Assembly: GCA_009801085.1 (NCBI GenBank)
Contig: VNWV01000006.1
Location: forward strand, 1,736,001 to 1,800,000
Reading direction: 5' to 3'
Length of the DNA stretch: 64,000 nt
Source of the DNA: Lasiodiplodia sp. COLG20
Lineage: Eukaryota; Ascomycota; Dothideomycetes; Botryosphaeriales; Botryosphaeriaceae
A model generated the notes under the pieces. It did not search any database and had not been told where the DNA came from. It saw nothing but the letters and a program-made list of their open reading frames with translations. This document shows positions 44,153 to 57,591 of this stretch, piece by piece (within the stretch, counting starts at the first letter, position 1; every line of letters starts with the position of its first letter). The translations under genes were made by a program, and so were the position numbers.

Positions 44153-45893
44153 ATGCAGCGGACATCCTTCACACGCATTGACCCCAAACGGCGCGCAGAC
44201 GTCGACTTCAAGAAACGCCAATTCGCAAAGCCGACATGGAGAGAGCAAGAATACAAGCACAGGCTTAACTTCTACATCTTACCACCCACCGCGGAGATTA
44301 CTCTTGAGGAGTTTGAAGAGTGGGCAATCGCAAGACTAAAGGGTAAGCAACGCTGTCATTCTCTCACCGGCTTGCACGCTTGAAGACCACCACGCCACAA
44401 TCAACGCGTAGTGTCACACTTCTACATACAACTGGCGTCTAGAATCGCTCTAACATATGTACCATGCAGTCCTCTCCGAACTCGAATCATGCAGCTTCCG
44501 CAACCGCTCGCCCGAAGAGACGGCCTCGTACATGGCACCCATCCTGGAGAAGCACCTACCACTGCACAGCAACAGCAGCCGCAGCACGCAGCTGGATGCC
44601 GAACGTAAAAAGGATCACTACTCGCACTTCATCCTCCGCCTCGCCTTCTCCGCAACCGAGGACCTACGTCGCCGCTTCGCGCGCCTGGAAACAATGCTTT
44701 TCCGCCTGCGTTGGCGCGAAGAGAACGTAAACGAAAGGCGTGAGTTCGTCGACAGCTTGGATATGGGCGGCCAGTGGGAGAAGGTGACTGAGGAGGAAAA
44801 GAAGGAGCTGGGCCAGGATCTGCTCAGCGCAACGGCGGGGGCTGGGTTCGGGAAGAGGACGGAGGAGGAGGGCTGGTTCAAGGTGGATTGGGAGAAGGTG
44901 CCGGAGCTGGTGGAACAGAGGAAGGTGCTCATCAGGAGAGGAGTCGCTTATGTTCCTGTGAGGGAGCAGGCGAGCTTGATTGTTGCTGAATACACGAGGA
45001 GGTTGGATGATGCGCTAGAGGTAAGTAATGCTTGTGCCGCACCCAATCAGGCGTTCACAATTTCTAAACACGATATCATTAAGTTGAGGGCTGACATATT
45101 GTAGTTGACCTCTCGCGCACTGCCCCGGCTGGACGAAGACGACCGTCTTTCCCCTATCCTCTCTCACCTCTCGAATAACTTCACCGCCCCGGACACAACG
45201 TATTCGTCCGACACCTCCATCGACGGCCTTTCCGCTCCCACCGCGGCTTCCGTCGATGCGCTATCCAAGCACTTCCCTCTCTGCATGCAGCACCTCCACC
45301 GCACCCTCCGCCAAAACTCGCACCTCAAGCACTTCGGCCGCCTGCAATACACGCTCTTCCTAAAGGGCATCGGCCTCTCGCTCGAAGAGTGTCTGATCTT
45401 CTGGCGGCGCAGCTTCAAGCTCATCACCGACGAAAAGTTCAACAAGGAGTACCGCTACAACGTGCGCCACGCCTATGGCGACGTCGGTGGCGACGCCAAC
45501 CGCCGCGGCCGCGGCTACACGCCCTACTCGTGCCAGAAGCTCACCACCGAGCCTCTGCCCGGCCCCGGCCAGACGCACGGCTGCCCCTACCGCACGTTCG
45601 CGCCTGAGAATCTGGTCTCGTTGCTCCAGCAGACGGGCGTCAATGATGGGCAGGTGCTGAGGGAGGTCAGGGACGACGTCAAGAGGCAGCGGTATCACAT
45701 CGCATGTAACCGCGTGTTCGAGTGGAAGCATAAGGGTGAGATTAAGAAGGTTAAGGAAGAGGGCACGTGGGGGGCCAGCGAGATGGATACGATTTTGCAC
45801 CCGAACGAGTACTTCAAGAGGAGTTTCCTGCTCGGTCATCTGGGAGAGGATGGGGGCAGCGCGTTGAAAGAGGGAATCAGGTCGCAAGGTTGA
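44153..45893 (+). CDS. PRI2: DNA primase large subunit
   Basis: Exons 44153-44342, 44470-45020 and 45105-45893 give 509 aa. The four Fe-S cluster cysteines are visible as Cys307 (HFPLCMQHLH), Cys390 (YTPYSCQKL), Cys407 (THGCPYRTF) and Cys448 (HIACNRVFEW). Their spacings of 83, 17 and 41 agree closely with the eukaryotic Pri2 pattern. The N-terminal half has the helical fold of p58 (LNFYILPPTAEITLEEFEEW, then HYSHFILRLAFSATEDLRRR). It binds the catalytic primase subunit in the polymerase alpha-primase complex and helps start and hand over RNA-DNA primers. Length and all motifs are normal for the family. The introns are 127 and 84 nt. Confidence 0.97.
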
Positions 45894-48800
45894 GGACTGA
45901 GTAGTGTGGTGGGATTTTTGTATAGGAAATGGTGTTTCTGGGCTGAGCTTGGATGCCACGGCGTTCTGATACCGGATAAAGTGGAGGTTCTGGTCGTGAT
46001 TTTTACCTGATAATGCTATACGTCTCTATGCTAGTCCTCCACATTGGGTCTTTCTCACAGAAGCACATGTTCTCAACCCTTACGAAAGACCCAGAGACAG
46101 AGCATGGCCGTTCCATAACTCATGCATGGCGCTCACGTGGAAACGTGGTTTAGCCTAGTCAGTTGTGTCCTGTGAAGTCTACGATATTCTATCATATAAA
46201 GACGACCATAAAGTTCGTTTACAGTGTCTATGTCTTAACGATCGTCTTGTGTAACAAGTTTGGCTCTTTCTCCAAGCTTAGTTATAGGAATTCTACTCGC
46301 CCTCTTGCCTTTTGGTTGCCGCACCACCCATCAGTCTTGACTAAAGGAATTATAAATAGATTACATAGTACGTGTGATTATTTGTGGTCGGCTTCAGGAC
46401 ATAATAACGATGAAACTCATCAATTAGCATCAGTGATGACCATTAACAAAAGTCTTGTTTCATATGTCCCGATAAATATGATAGAGGTATGTACATGTCT
46501 ATTAGCTATTCTTTAAACTTCCAGACAAGTCTGATGTCTAGCCAGTGGAAATGATGAGCTCGCGTTCGAGGATCGGGGTACCTATGGCTTCTTCGTCGGT
46601 TATGTAAGCTAACTTAAGAAGACCAATTCTTGCACGGTGAAGAGAGATTGAAGTAGATGGCGAAATTATTTTAACCCCTCTCAATTATGACTGTATCAAG
46701 TGGTAGTGTGGACAACCGTGGCATGTGCCTCAATGCTGTGCTAACATTTGATACACTAAGAGTAGCACATGCAGTTTGCAGTAGCATTCGAGGCGCTGAG
46801 GTTTCGTTCTATATAAGCCGGTGAAGTTTCCGACAGACCTTTTCTGACTTCACGTCCACACTTGTGAATGCTGTTATAACTTACCCCTTCTAGGTGTGGA
46901 TCAACATTTAGTACTTTCCCCTTCTCCTGGGGGATTCTAGGTCAGAAGCTGTTTCCCCAAGAACTTATTCAGTTAGGCTGTCAAGTCGCTCAATCTCGAA
47001 GTTGTATAGTGGTACGCACCATTACCTGGCTCCGCTTTTCATCATTATTTGCGTCCGATGCTACTGGTCAAGCGTCCCCTTTAGTATTAGCAGGCTGACA
47101 GCTGAGGCTCCCGGACCGGCAACGCAAGTACCGCGTGTTCTAAGGAGTGGTACATTTCTCATCGAGCGCCTTTGGAGTCAGTTTACCGCGTAAGTTACTG
47201 AAAACCAGGGTAATGTAAATTATATATTGGGTACTGTAAATCTTGCGGCTCACGTCACACAGCTGATGTAGCTGCACAAAGAAGCGCTGTGGCTACAACA
47301 ATGCCTGTGGCACTCAGTCAGGCCTTGTTGCCTTGAGGTCAAGAACCGCGCGCTATGATAGCGTGTGAACGATTTGCAAAAATTCGCATCTCTACCACCA
47401 TAGCTGCTTAAGTAGCCTGTTTTAAAGCCAGCTTCTGCCTCCTTATCTACGAGTTAACAAGCTCTACTTAATGTGGGACAGACAATCAGAAGCAAAACGA
47501 GTACTCTGTTTGTTCCCTCCTCTTCGCGATTGAAGGAGGGGGGTATTTAAACTCCGAGCTGCTTATCTCGGCGAAGAAAAGCTCGAGCATCCGATTATTC
47601 TTAATCATAGATGTGCACCATCATCACTTAACGGTGCACAGTTCAAACCTGGGGCACCTCGCAATATTTTCATCGCAGCAGCACAGGCTATTAATGCGTC
47701 ATACTCTTGAACATCGAAGAAATGGTATGAAGTCAATTTAGATGAAGGAGGCGGTAAAAGTAACTGAACGTCCGGCCCCTTGGTCTGCACTGCTTCAGAT
47801 GAACAAGATCGGAAACAAGTAAGCGATTTTAGACAACGGGGGAGAGATGCAGATAAAATACAAAAGTAATAGTTTTGTCTCAAGCATCGACAGTATACGG
47901 ATAATTCTTGATGATTATTGCGAATATAACCTCCTGCTCGTCATTGTCTATGACAATAGTAGTTTAGCATCGAAGTGTCCTGATGGATAGAAGTGACGGA
48001 GGGGTTTGTGGATTTTCTCTATTCTTTTTCTAAAAAAGGAAAAGAAGAGGGAAAGACAGAGAGCGAGTGAATGTTAAGGTAAATCAAGAGAAAGTACGGT
48101 GAAGGTTATGGTGAATCGAGAGAAAGTGAGGTGAAGCTTGAAGGTTGATTCGCTCCAAATCCATTCTGAAGCTTGATGCTTCTCTCGAGGAGCAGTCGTT
48201 GAGCCTTTTTAAATCTTATACTCTACTCTGAGTCCTCCCCAACTTTTACGGCCATGTGAGACTCTATGCATACCGCCTGCTTGCACGCGTCCGCAATTTT
48301 GAAACTTTCTTGATTGGACAAGGCTAAATGGCTACAACGACTGGCTCTGTGCACGAGACTTGGCTTGACCAACTTCATTTATATTTTTCTACTCTCCACT
48401 CAATCACTGCTGCACTCCAGCAACTTTTTCTCAGCTCCTTCTGGAAACCCAAGAAAAGAACCATTTGACTTGGGAAGTACGATCGCGAAATCTATCCGAA
48501 GCTACTCTTTCCGCCAGGGCGCAGGCTAAAGACTTTTGTAAGCAGATTCTCCATTCAATTCATTGATCAACAGGACTCGTAAAGCATTTGCGGTCTCAGC
48601 ATTTACGGGGAGTAGTACCCATCATCATTCAGCTACCAAACACCATCACTGACTACCTGCGAGTTACCCAAGTTAATGTTCTATCAGAGAAGCCGCGGAG
48701 ATAACAGCCGCTGAAAAACAGCATCTCACCGAGTGTGGGTCTTCGAATAATCTTCGAACATTCTTGTTTAAGAGCTACAAGCTGAGGAGACACTTGACCC

Positions 48801-50522
48801 TGCCTTTCTCACATTCTCGCTAAGGCGCCCACGGAGAAGTTATATACGGACCACCGCCCCATCTAGATATTCCGCCGCGTGCAAGTAAAGCGCGAACATC
48901 TCGTGACTCAACTCTCAAGTCTCATGTGCTGAAAACACGGGGGGACAGCATCTACATATGCAAGGATATCGCACGCGATTGACTCAAGCACAGTAGGCCA
49001 CAAGCACTCGAGATCCGCTGATCTAGATTTGCAGACAGAACTGCCCTTATATAGCCGGTCTGACTCTGGCGGCCTTTCGAAATCCAATGCTTCGCTCCTC
49101 TACTGCATAAATAAAGCTAATCTTAAAAGCTTCACTGTTTCTTGGAGGCAAGCTCCTTTGTAAACTGCTCCACTGTTGCGTTGTTTAAAATATCTTGCCC
49201 ACCTCCCTCTTGCCCATTGACGCCTCAAACCCACCACAGCCATCATTATTGCCCAATACTGCCAATCCACAGCTACTAATACAGCGCACCATCATCTCAC
49301 ACAAACAATGAGCCGCAAAATCGACATCCACCAGCCCATTGCAACCGAATGCCAGCATGAGTTACCACACCTCACACAGAAAGGCCGAAAACAAGACGAA
49401 GTGCGATGTTTAATCCTGGGTTCTTCTTCCCGCACTGCCAAAGCAATCCCGCTTACAACAGAAAAACCCACTCAGCCTGCCACAACCCTTATATAACCCG
49501 AACCGAGCCCAGACCCCCAGCGAACCCTGCAGAAACATCAGCTGCTGCTACTGCTGCACGCTGCATGCGGCGGCGGGCGCTTCAGCGGGGGAAGACAGAC
49601 ATGCAGCTGCCAGCAGCCACAGCAGGCAGCATCAGCCGGTAAGATCTGACGTGCATATGGCGGCCCGAGTGCCCGGAGGTGCAGCCAGCCAGCCACGCAG
49701 CTGCAGGGATAGTGACGCAAAAACGAATGGAGCCAACACATGGGGTAAGATGCACGACAGTACCGCACTCGGCCCCGGGCGTGCCCGTTGCGGTTCTTTG
49801 CGGAAGCTTGCGAAAAGGCGTCCCTGCTCTCTCTCCCCCCGCAGCCATCCAATGCACATGTTCCAGAAATACGTCAAAGCACTCAGAATATTTTTCTTTG
49901 GATTGATCATGTACTATGAACCAAAGTTGGGTTCAAAAAAAAAAAAAGAAGAGGCCATGTCAAGATTCTCCGTTGACCTTGCCCAAACCTGCACGCCAGT
50001 GTATCCCATATATACACCGTGCTTGAAAGTCCAATAATGCTCCCGGGTATAATCCCCTGTCATAAAGAACGGCATCACCCCAATGCCTTTTCATTCCCAT
50101 AGTTCCGAGCTCCTCATCAATTCGGAGTCTCATCCATGCCAATGCTGGAAATGGAGCAAACCGCCGCCTTCTTTCAAGATTGATTTTGCTTCCAACCCAG
50201 AAAACTGACTGCAAAGTTTTCCCCAACCATTGGGCTTCTCCCACGACATTGGAGGAAGCCGCTGCTCATCGAGAATGGGACGTTGTGCGCTTTGCTTTCG
50301 TAGACGTTCGTCATGAGGCCATCGGATGGAGAATTATGAGTCGAAACGAAGATAAGTTGAACCTGTACAATCCGGGGTATCCTGAAGAAATGCGTCAGCT
50401 TCTGCACTGTCCTTACTCCAGGGATATTCAAGAAGGTATGCTCACTTCGAAAACGCGCACATATTACGAGAAGAAGAAATGATGACTGGAAACCTCTCAA
50501 CCACCAAAGATGAATGAGAAGA
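45894..50522. other. 4.6-kb gene-poor, AT-richer block
   Basis: Base composition falls clearly below that of the flanking genes, most markedly at about 46.0-49.3 kb. Frames are short and stop-ridden on both strands. A 32-nt tandem repeat lies at 48073-48136. A short stretch at 46580-46610 reads GTYGFFVGYVS, reminiscent of Copia-type polyproteins, but flanking frames are broken. Decayed transposon sequence is a guess from composition. No complete gene is supported. Confidence 0.55.
48073..48136 (+). repeat. Two tandem 32-nt units
   Basis: The units at 48073-48104 and 48105-48136 share GTTA-GGT-AATC-AGAGAAAGT--GGTGAAG and differ at about 5 positions. Confidence 0.8.
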
Positions 50523-52338
50523 TCAATGGCCAGTCAAACCGCTCTCGCTCGTAAGCGAGCTCGTAGGCGGACGGGTGCTGCATGGGGTGATGGCGTCCTT
50601 CTCATCCGCGCCCGCTCGCTCCTGGTGTGGATATGATCCGCCGTGCCTTTGCTCCGGCTGCGGGTCGCTTATGCTTGAGTTGGGCCTTGGTTTTTGCTGC
50701 GGCGCTCCATTCATCTCTAAATCAGCGTTCAAATACTTCTTCTTCTTCTTCTTCCTGGTGAATCTGGATGAAATCAAGTAGTGCACATCTGCAAATGCAT
50801 CCTTGGTCTGCGACCAAGATGTGCTAACGTAGATGGTGCAGTTCCAGAAACCCTGCAGGGGCAAGACGAAGGCGGCAACGACGTTGAGCGCGAAGTTAGG
50901 ATTGTCAGGATTGGCGAGCGCGTAGACGCGGTTCACGGTCGAAGGGATCCAGACAACGAAGAGTGCGATAAACATCAGGAAGGCCACCTTGGCGTAGCCC
51001 CAGGCGGCATCGTTCGCATGTCGATTACCTGAGCCGCCGCCGCCGCCCTTGCGGTTGGCATTACCCGAGCTGGTAGGGCGTGGGCCCTCGAAGTCGAGAA
51101 GGAGCTCGGCAGGCATAGGAGCGCCTGCAGAAACGGAGGTCGAGAAGACGTTCTTGGGGTCTCCCTTGCCCCCGGATACAGCATTCGAGTAGGGCCAGAC
51201 AGCGCTGTTGGGTTCGTACTGGAAAGGCCGGTTATCGCTCGGCTCGGAGTTTTTGCGGTGAGTGCTTTGTCCAGCTGTCGTGCCGCTGAGCTTCCTTGTG
51301 CTTGAGAAAGAGCTACGCGCATCAGCCTCTATATAACCAGGCCTTAGGTGGTCCTCGGATCGAATGGCTTCGGAGGTGACGACAACCTCGGTAATGGCGG
51401 TGACAGCGTTGGCGGTAAAGGGGTTCTTGATCTGGGGGAATGATGATGACTGATCATTGCTGCGTGAAAAGGCACGGAGGGCTTTGCGCTGCTTGAAGAT
51501 GACCCTTCCCGTATAGCCGTAGATGCCGATAGTCACCGCAATGACGACCCTAGAGCAGGTTCCTGTTAGTAAAGTCTTCAGAAAAGCGGATTGGAGAGGC
51601 GATGTTACCAGACTGGACCATAGAAGAACGCAATGCGCATCCATTCCCAATCTCTGCCTACCCAGCACCAGAGCTTCATTCAGTTAGACTAGTATATGCA
51701 TATATACGTGGGCGACTTACGACGGCATCTCCATAGATTCCCATTTTGAGGGAAGACTGGTCCAAGGCAAGGTATATTAGGGCGGGGATGAAACAAATTC
51801 CGTAGCTAGCGATAAAGTATCGAAGCTCAAGGTTGCGCAAATCGATGGCATTGTAATTCCTATTTGCTTGTTCAGCCAATGTGAAACCAAGAATGTTTTA
51901 AGAGTGCCGCATCTTACTTGAAGAACGTAAGGTAAACGTTCAGGGCCATGCAAAAGGTCCAGAGGGAATCTGCAGGCATGAACCTTTGTAGGCGTTAGCA
52001 TGTTCACATATAAAACGAGATTAAAAGAACGCAGGTAAGGTCGAGGCATAGTGTAGGTAAGTGAGGGTAGCAGGGACGACTCACATCTGGATGAAGAAGC
52101 CTTGGAAGCGGCACAGAGACCAGGATGCGCCATGGCTGGGAATGCCGCTGACCGAGATGACGGTGGCAATGTTGGTCAGAATGTTACCGATCGACGCGTA
52201 AACGATGAGCCTGTTGATCGGCTTTCGGAATGTCGGGAAGAAGGCGAAGGTGAGCAGGATGAAGAGGCAGCTGACCAACGAGACGGCCGAGGTGGTGCGG
52301 GCCATGCTCTCGAGGACGAGCTCCTGGGTTGGAGTCAT
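50523..52338 (-). CDS. Seven-transmembrane GPCR, cAMP-receptor-like class
   Basis: Exons are 52338-52085, 51983-51918, 51859-51721, 51673-51609 and 51549-50523 (516 aa); all joints are in phase. Helices are visible in order: TTSAVSLVSCLFILLTFAFF, INRLIVYASIGNILTNIATV, LWTFCMALNVYLTFF, YFIASYGICFIPALIYLAL, IAFFYGPVW|VVIAVTIGIY, GYAKVAFLMFIALFVVWIPS and VVAAFVLPLQGFWNCTIYV. WCWVGRDWEWMRIAFFYGPV before helix 5 and the CRFQGF at the end of loop 1 are typical of the fungal class related to Dictyostelium cAMP receptors. The third cytosolic loop is very long (about 170 residues, Ser/Asn/Gly-rich). The tail has a polylysine run from a TTC repeat at 50739-50756. Ligand unknown. Confidence 0.9.
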
Positions 52339-55300
52339 CCTGGCGGATGGTGAGAGCGATTGTCTGGTCAAGTGGTGGGCGAGGGCGGAGGGGCGCAGAC
52401 AGGGTGGAGAGGAAGGAAAGGATAAGGTGGATATTCCGGCGCAGGGCTCCTCGCTTAATTAACCCTGGACAAAAGAGGCAGCGGCGCGGGGGTGGTGATT
52501 AGGGTTGGCCAAAGTAAGCTGGAGGAAGGTGCGGCTGTGCGATTGCCGTATTGGTCTGCTGGCTCCCGGCGTTTAACCCGCCTTTGGCATCCAACGACTG
52601 AGCTTCGAGGGCCGCTGAGGTCCCTTCTCCATGCGTGAGTGGAGATCTGGAATGTCCTTATCCCAGGGAACGGAGGGTGCACGGGTGTCTGCCGTGCTGG
52701 TGCCCCGTATGCACTTGACTCGGTAGTCGAATTCGCGGCGGGATCGGATGCCGGATTACGAGATGCGGACCGTAGTGGATCTCCTGGGACGCCCTGTGAC
52801 AGGGATGGCCGCTGCGAACGAGTGTGTGTGCACTTGCAGATCAAATTAAGACGAAAGGAAAGCCGCGGAGAAGGCAGAAGTTGATGCCTGACTTTCTGTT
52901 TGCTTGGACAAACGCGAGCAGGGCAGCACGGCGCGGGCCAGGGAGCTGGCAATCAAAAGGATAGTGTTGCGGTGACGAGCAGTAGGTCCTAGGGCGCAAG
53001 AGTGGAAGTGAGGGTTGGCCGTGGCACGTAGCACAAAGCACAAAAAGATGAGGTGACGGACGAGGCTGGTCGTGTCACGGAGAGTTTGGCTGCACGCCAG
53101 CAGGTCGGGCAGCACGCTGGCTTGCCTGTGAAGCGGACAAAAAGAAAGTAGAGGTTGGGGGGAGCCGCGACATGGCTCTGGCAGGGCAGACTATCGATTA
53201 TTTTACACAGCGACCATCGTCTCCGCAGCGCTCGGGGTCCGGGGCAGCTAGGTCCAGCCAGTCGGATGGCTCGCCCGCCGCCACCAGGGCTCGAAACGCT
53301 TGTCGGCAGAAGCGCAGGGCCTGGAGCAGGGCAACGTTGATGCGGCGTCAGCGCTGAATCGATGCGGCCGTGCGGCGAGCCTGACATTGATGAGCGGCGA
53401 TCGACGCCCGGCAGCCTGCCGGCAAGGGGGCTCGGGGGCTCGAGCGATCGGGTCCTGCTATCAAGCATCCCTTGGCGAGTCGTGATGGCGAGGATCAGAG
53501 ACGGCGTCAGGTGGTAGAAAACCGGCGGTCCGGGAGCGCACACAGGGGCCTGCCTGCAGCCTAACGCCCAACATCAGAGCTCATCTCAGTAGTCCAGCCT
53601 CGTAAGCTCAGCGCAGCCACCGGCCGACGGATGCTCGGTCAACTTTTTCTGCGAACGCTTGACGACACCAGTGACGCTCTCCCGCAGCGCTGCAAGCCTC
53701 CCAACGTCGCCGCCGCACGATCGTCAGGGCGCCGTTCGGCTAGAAAATCGCACGCTCTTGGTCCGCCGTCGTCCACGGTCGCACATGGGGCGTGAGGCCC
53801 GGTTCCAGCTGTGTATTCGACCAGGTAGCTTGCCACCCGCGGTCCCGGCGGAGGTATGTCCTGGTGCTATCGTTGCAACGGCGGCACCTTACTCGCGCGG
53901 TAGTCGTGACTGAATATGGATGCTCGTGTCGCACTGACTCTCGCCAGGCACCGGTCCGGCTAGCCAGCTGCCCGGCGCCATGTTCATGTCCCGTACGAAT
54001 AATGCTCTGACGCAAAGCGGCCTCGTGTGCTGCTGCGGATCAGCCTTCCTAGTGCTCACCATAATCCGGGCCGTTTGCTGTCGCCCTGCAGAGCTACGCG
54101 GAAGTGCGCCCTATCAAATAACGGCCCCTGTGCGAGCGGCAATTGGCCAGCTGTGCCGCAGAGTGGAACACAGCGGTCAGCTGCAGCAGCCACTGCTCAG
54201 CCTTATTGCGCACAGCTTAGCCGGCGTTTGTCCAGCCCGGTAAGCGACGTTTTCTTCATGAAACCAGTTGTGTGAGGAGAGCACAGATGGGCAGCGGTCC
54301 ACTGACTCGGGATCGCTTTCCCCTATCACCTCCCCCGCACCGGGACCCACTGCCCGGGTACCCCGCGAATTGCCTTTCGCTCATTCCTTCTTTTGGCTAC
54401 CCGCTCCGACACTTTTGTAATTCCTCCACCACCCACTCCCAGAAACACTCTCGCCCTTGTCTTTCTCGGAAACGCGCACGCCCATCCTCATCCCTACGTG
54501 TCTGATGCAACCACGATCGACGCCCTGCGCTGGCTCTAACCTGACCGATTGGAACCGTTCGACCTGCGCCTTGGGGCCGCAAAATTCGCTCGCGCTGTCT
54601 CCCATCTTCGGCTGAACTTTTGTGGGTATCCGCTCGGCCCTTTCTCTACACCTTTTCTGGTGTCTCTGGTCAGCTATCGGCTTCAGCTACCCTTTACAGA
54701 CCTGGCTGAAACTCTCGAACGATTTGCGCCATTGGAAACCATCGGTCCGTTTTATCCAGAGTCAGGCGGCATCTTGACCGACAGCCTCGTTTCCACGTGC
54801 GTTGCCATGCTCTGACGCGGTCCGCTCCATGCGAGCCCCTGGACCACGCCATGCTTAACGTCAATAGACATCAACCTTAGCTGTCATTGATCCTTCACAG
54901 CAGCCCTCATGCTGCTTCTTGCATGGAGCCTTCCATGTTCCCACGTGGTTGGGTACGCCCCACCCGCCGCCTACCCACGGCTACCACTGTCTTCGTTCGG
55001 CATTGCCTCCGTCCGTTTCTATTGTGCTGCAGAAAATCCAAGATGCGACGGTCAGCTTTCCACAACCTGCTCCATGTCCGCGTACGCAAGCCCCCAAATT
55101 ATCCTGCTGCAAGATGCGCACACGCGCAGCCCCCTTCTCGGTACTGTTTCCTCATACGTCACATACCCTCAGCACCCTATCTGAACCATCCCCTCTCTCA
55201 ACCCCTTCGCCCTCTCAAGCCCCCTTCTGAACAGATATCAGAGCGTGGGTAGCTGCACCGCGCTCTGCCCGGGGCGTCTTCGAGCCCCGCCATTCGCCTA

Positions 55301-57591
55301 CTCCTCGCAGGCTTCTTGCTGAGCATGCGCAACCGGCACATTGCCTGCAGCTGACCATTAACCTCGGCAGACTGCTGTGGTGGTGTGATATTCGCCAAGT
55401 AGCAGTCGCTTCAGGATGGATCGATCTGGATCGTCGACTCCGTCGCATGTGTTCGTCCGGGGTGTTGGGGGAATTGAAGAAAATGGACGGAAATCCGGTT
55501 GGTTCCGGATGGGATCGCATTCCTTGCACCCTGGCCGTTGACCCCTCCAAGATGCATAGGCGAAATTCCGTTTCTGAATCGCTCACCAAGGAGAGCTGGT
55601 GATTGGGCGGCGGGGAATTACGACGGTACATGGGTGGCGATCCTTCTCGCTGTTGTTATCATGCGCCGAGTGAATCGCACGTTCACCTCTTGCGCAATCT
55701 GGCCTGTGTTGTAGATCCCTACAGTGTCTCATGTCTTTCATAAAAGACTAGGCATTGTGCTGTTATATACGTCCTGGCCGCCTGTTAACACAGGGACATG
55801 GACAATGTCTAGATGCATTCGTAATCCACATCCACGTCCGGATAAGGGATTCAACTACTCATGCAAACGCCCAGAGTAAGCAAACCTCCACTGAGCAATC
55901 TCTCTCTACTCTATCATACCATTCACAGCCCCTGCGCAATAGACTTTGGAATATATTGCCCTTTCTTTATGGAGATGCTCAGCCGCCAGCTCGCTTTGGA
56001 AGATACGATATGGATTGCGCGTATGGCGTTTTGGGGGCTCAAACGAGTCAGAAAGGAGTCATCGTTCGGGAGAGCATGTTTTCACTTGCTCTGCGCCATT
56101 TCGTATCCTTTGTGCGGAGATCAGTGTGCTGAGGGGTTTTTGAGATAGGGGAGATTTGCAGGGATGGTGTTGTGCTGATTCAGAACACAGGCTGACCTAT
56201 ATGATTCTCTTGTATAGGTCATAGTATTAAGAAGCGTAAAGCCTCGTCCATGACGGCTGGGATCATATGAGTCTCTTCCCCACCCTTTCTCGACTACAGG
56301 CAGGTATCTAACGCTGGGCTTTTTTGGGAAAAGATATCTACAACCAATTACCATTGTCCCACAATGTTGCCGAGCTTTACGCATCAAGGGAACCTCAGCC
56401 GTTCTCCAATGAGTACCATCATCGTTTTAGAACAATAATGGTATGAAATAATCTGCGCATAATAGGTAAAAGATCAAGACAAAGTAAGACTCATTCCAAA
56501 GAAAGCGCAGGCACAGTCCACGTTTATCTTGTCAGTACACTGGTAATTACATGATGATTAGTAGTGTTTGAAGAGATCATACTCTTGGAGGCTCACAATA
56601 AATATATTGCATGTGGAGTGGCTGCAGCTGACTTCTCACGAAATTTTTCTGTCCGCATTGCCATATGCGAGATGTATTCGAAAATTCAACACGTGAGTTG
56701 GAACAAAGACATCCATGATATAAGTAAGATGCATAGACAAGCGGATATAATATACGGGGGCAAAAACCAAATCCAGCTTGGATCATGCTGAAAATGCTTA
56801 GCCACCACTTGCTTAGATGCAACCAACTCTTAGACCGGACGGGTCAAATTTCTCATGTTTTCTTACTTCTTTTATCTTTATTGATTCGTTGAAGCTTATT
56901 TGCCACTAAAGTCAGAAACTAAGCATATATATGATTTTCGTTAAAGTTCTGTGGGGCTGTAAAAAGTTTAGATTGAAGTAAGAATGGGTGGGAAAAGTTT
57001 GACTCTATCCCAGTGAGTGGCGATCGGATATCTCCGATTCGACATGAGTTAGATCTGGAGTTTACCTCTAATCCACAATGACGATTTTACTGAGATTCTT
57101 CGCAGAGAAGTCCGACTTTGGCTATTCCAGGTCGATGGGAATTTGTCCACACTAAGAGTGCTGCCTTTGTTTGGATGACGGTGCCACTCGTCCACCCAGA
57201 ATTGGCCGATCGGGGCAATCATGCTGATCAAAAAGAGATCAATTTTTTTTTCTCTACAACAATACTGCTGACTGCAGTTACCGAGGCTCTAGTATCAACC
57301 CTAATCCGAAAGAGACCTCACTCTACACTTCCTTTAGAAGTGAAAATAGATATAGTACCAAGGCTTGGCACTATCCAGACCCAAAAGAAACAATAGAAAA
57401 CCACAATCCAGTACACTGAGCCGTTTTTCACCCCCAAATTTCCACTAATACAATCCAGAAGCGCCAAGAAGGCGAAAATAATAGCAAGTCTCCGTCCACG
57501 CATTTGTCAAGCTGCAAGCTCAACCAAGTGTCAAGTTCCCATATCCGCAAATCTTTCCACCAACCTCCACGAATGCAGCAGGGACGAGAGT
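52339..57591. other. 5.3-kb gene-free region
   Basis: Up to about 55.6 kb it is GC-rich with many overlapping chance frames. From about 56.1 to 57.5 kb it is AT-richer. A pyrimidine-rich stretch at 54300-54560 followed by a 36-codon frame (MQPRSTPCAGSNLTDWNRS) resembles a transcribed leader, but no further exons were found. Part must be the upstream region of the GPCR gene. Confidence 0.45.

Noticed and set aside
46540..46620. Copia-like peptide GTYGFFVGYVS
   Set aside because: Too short and surrounded by stops; mentioned only as a hint, not annotated as an element.
50180..50482. 100-residue plus-strand frame with protein-like wording (WDVVRFAFVDVRHEAIGW)
   Set aside because: No ATG start and no convincing upstream exon; could be a remnant of a gene, but it cannot be defended from sequence alone.
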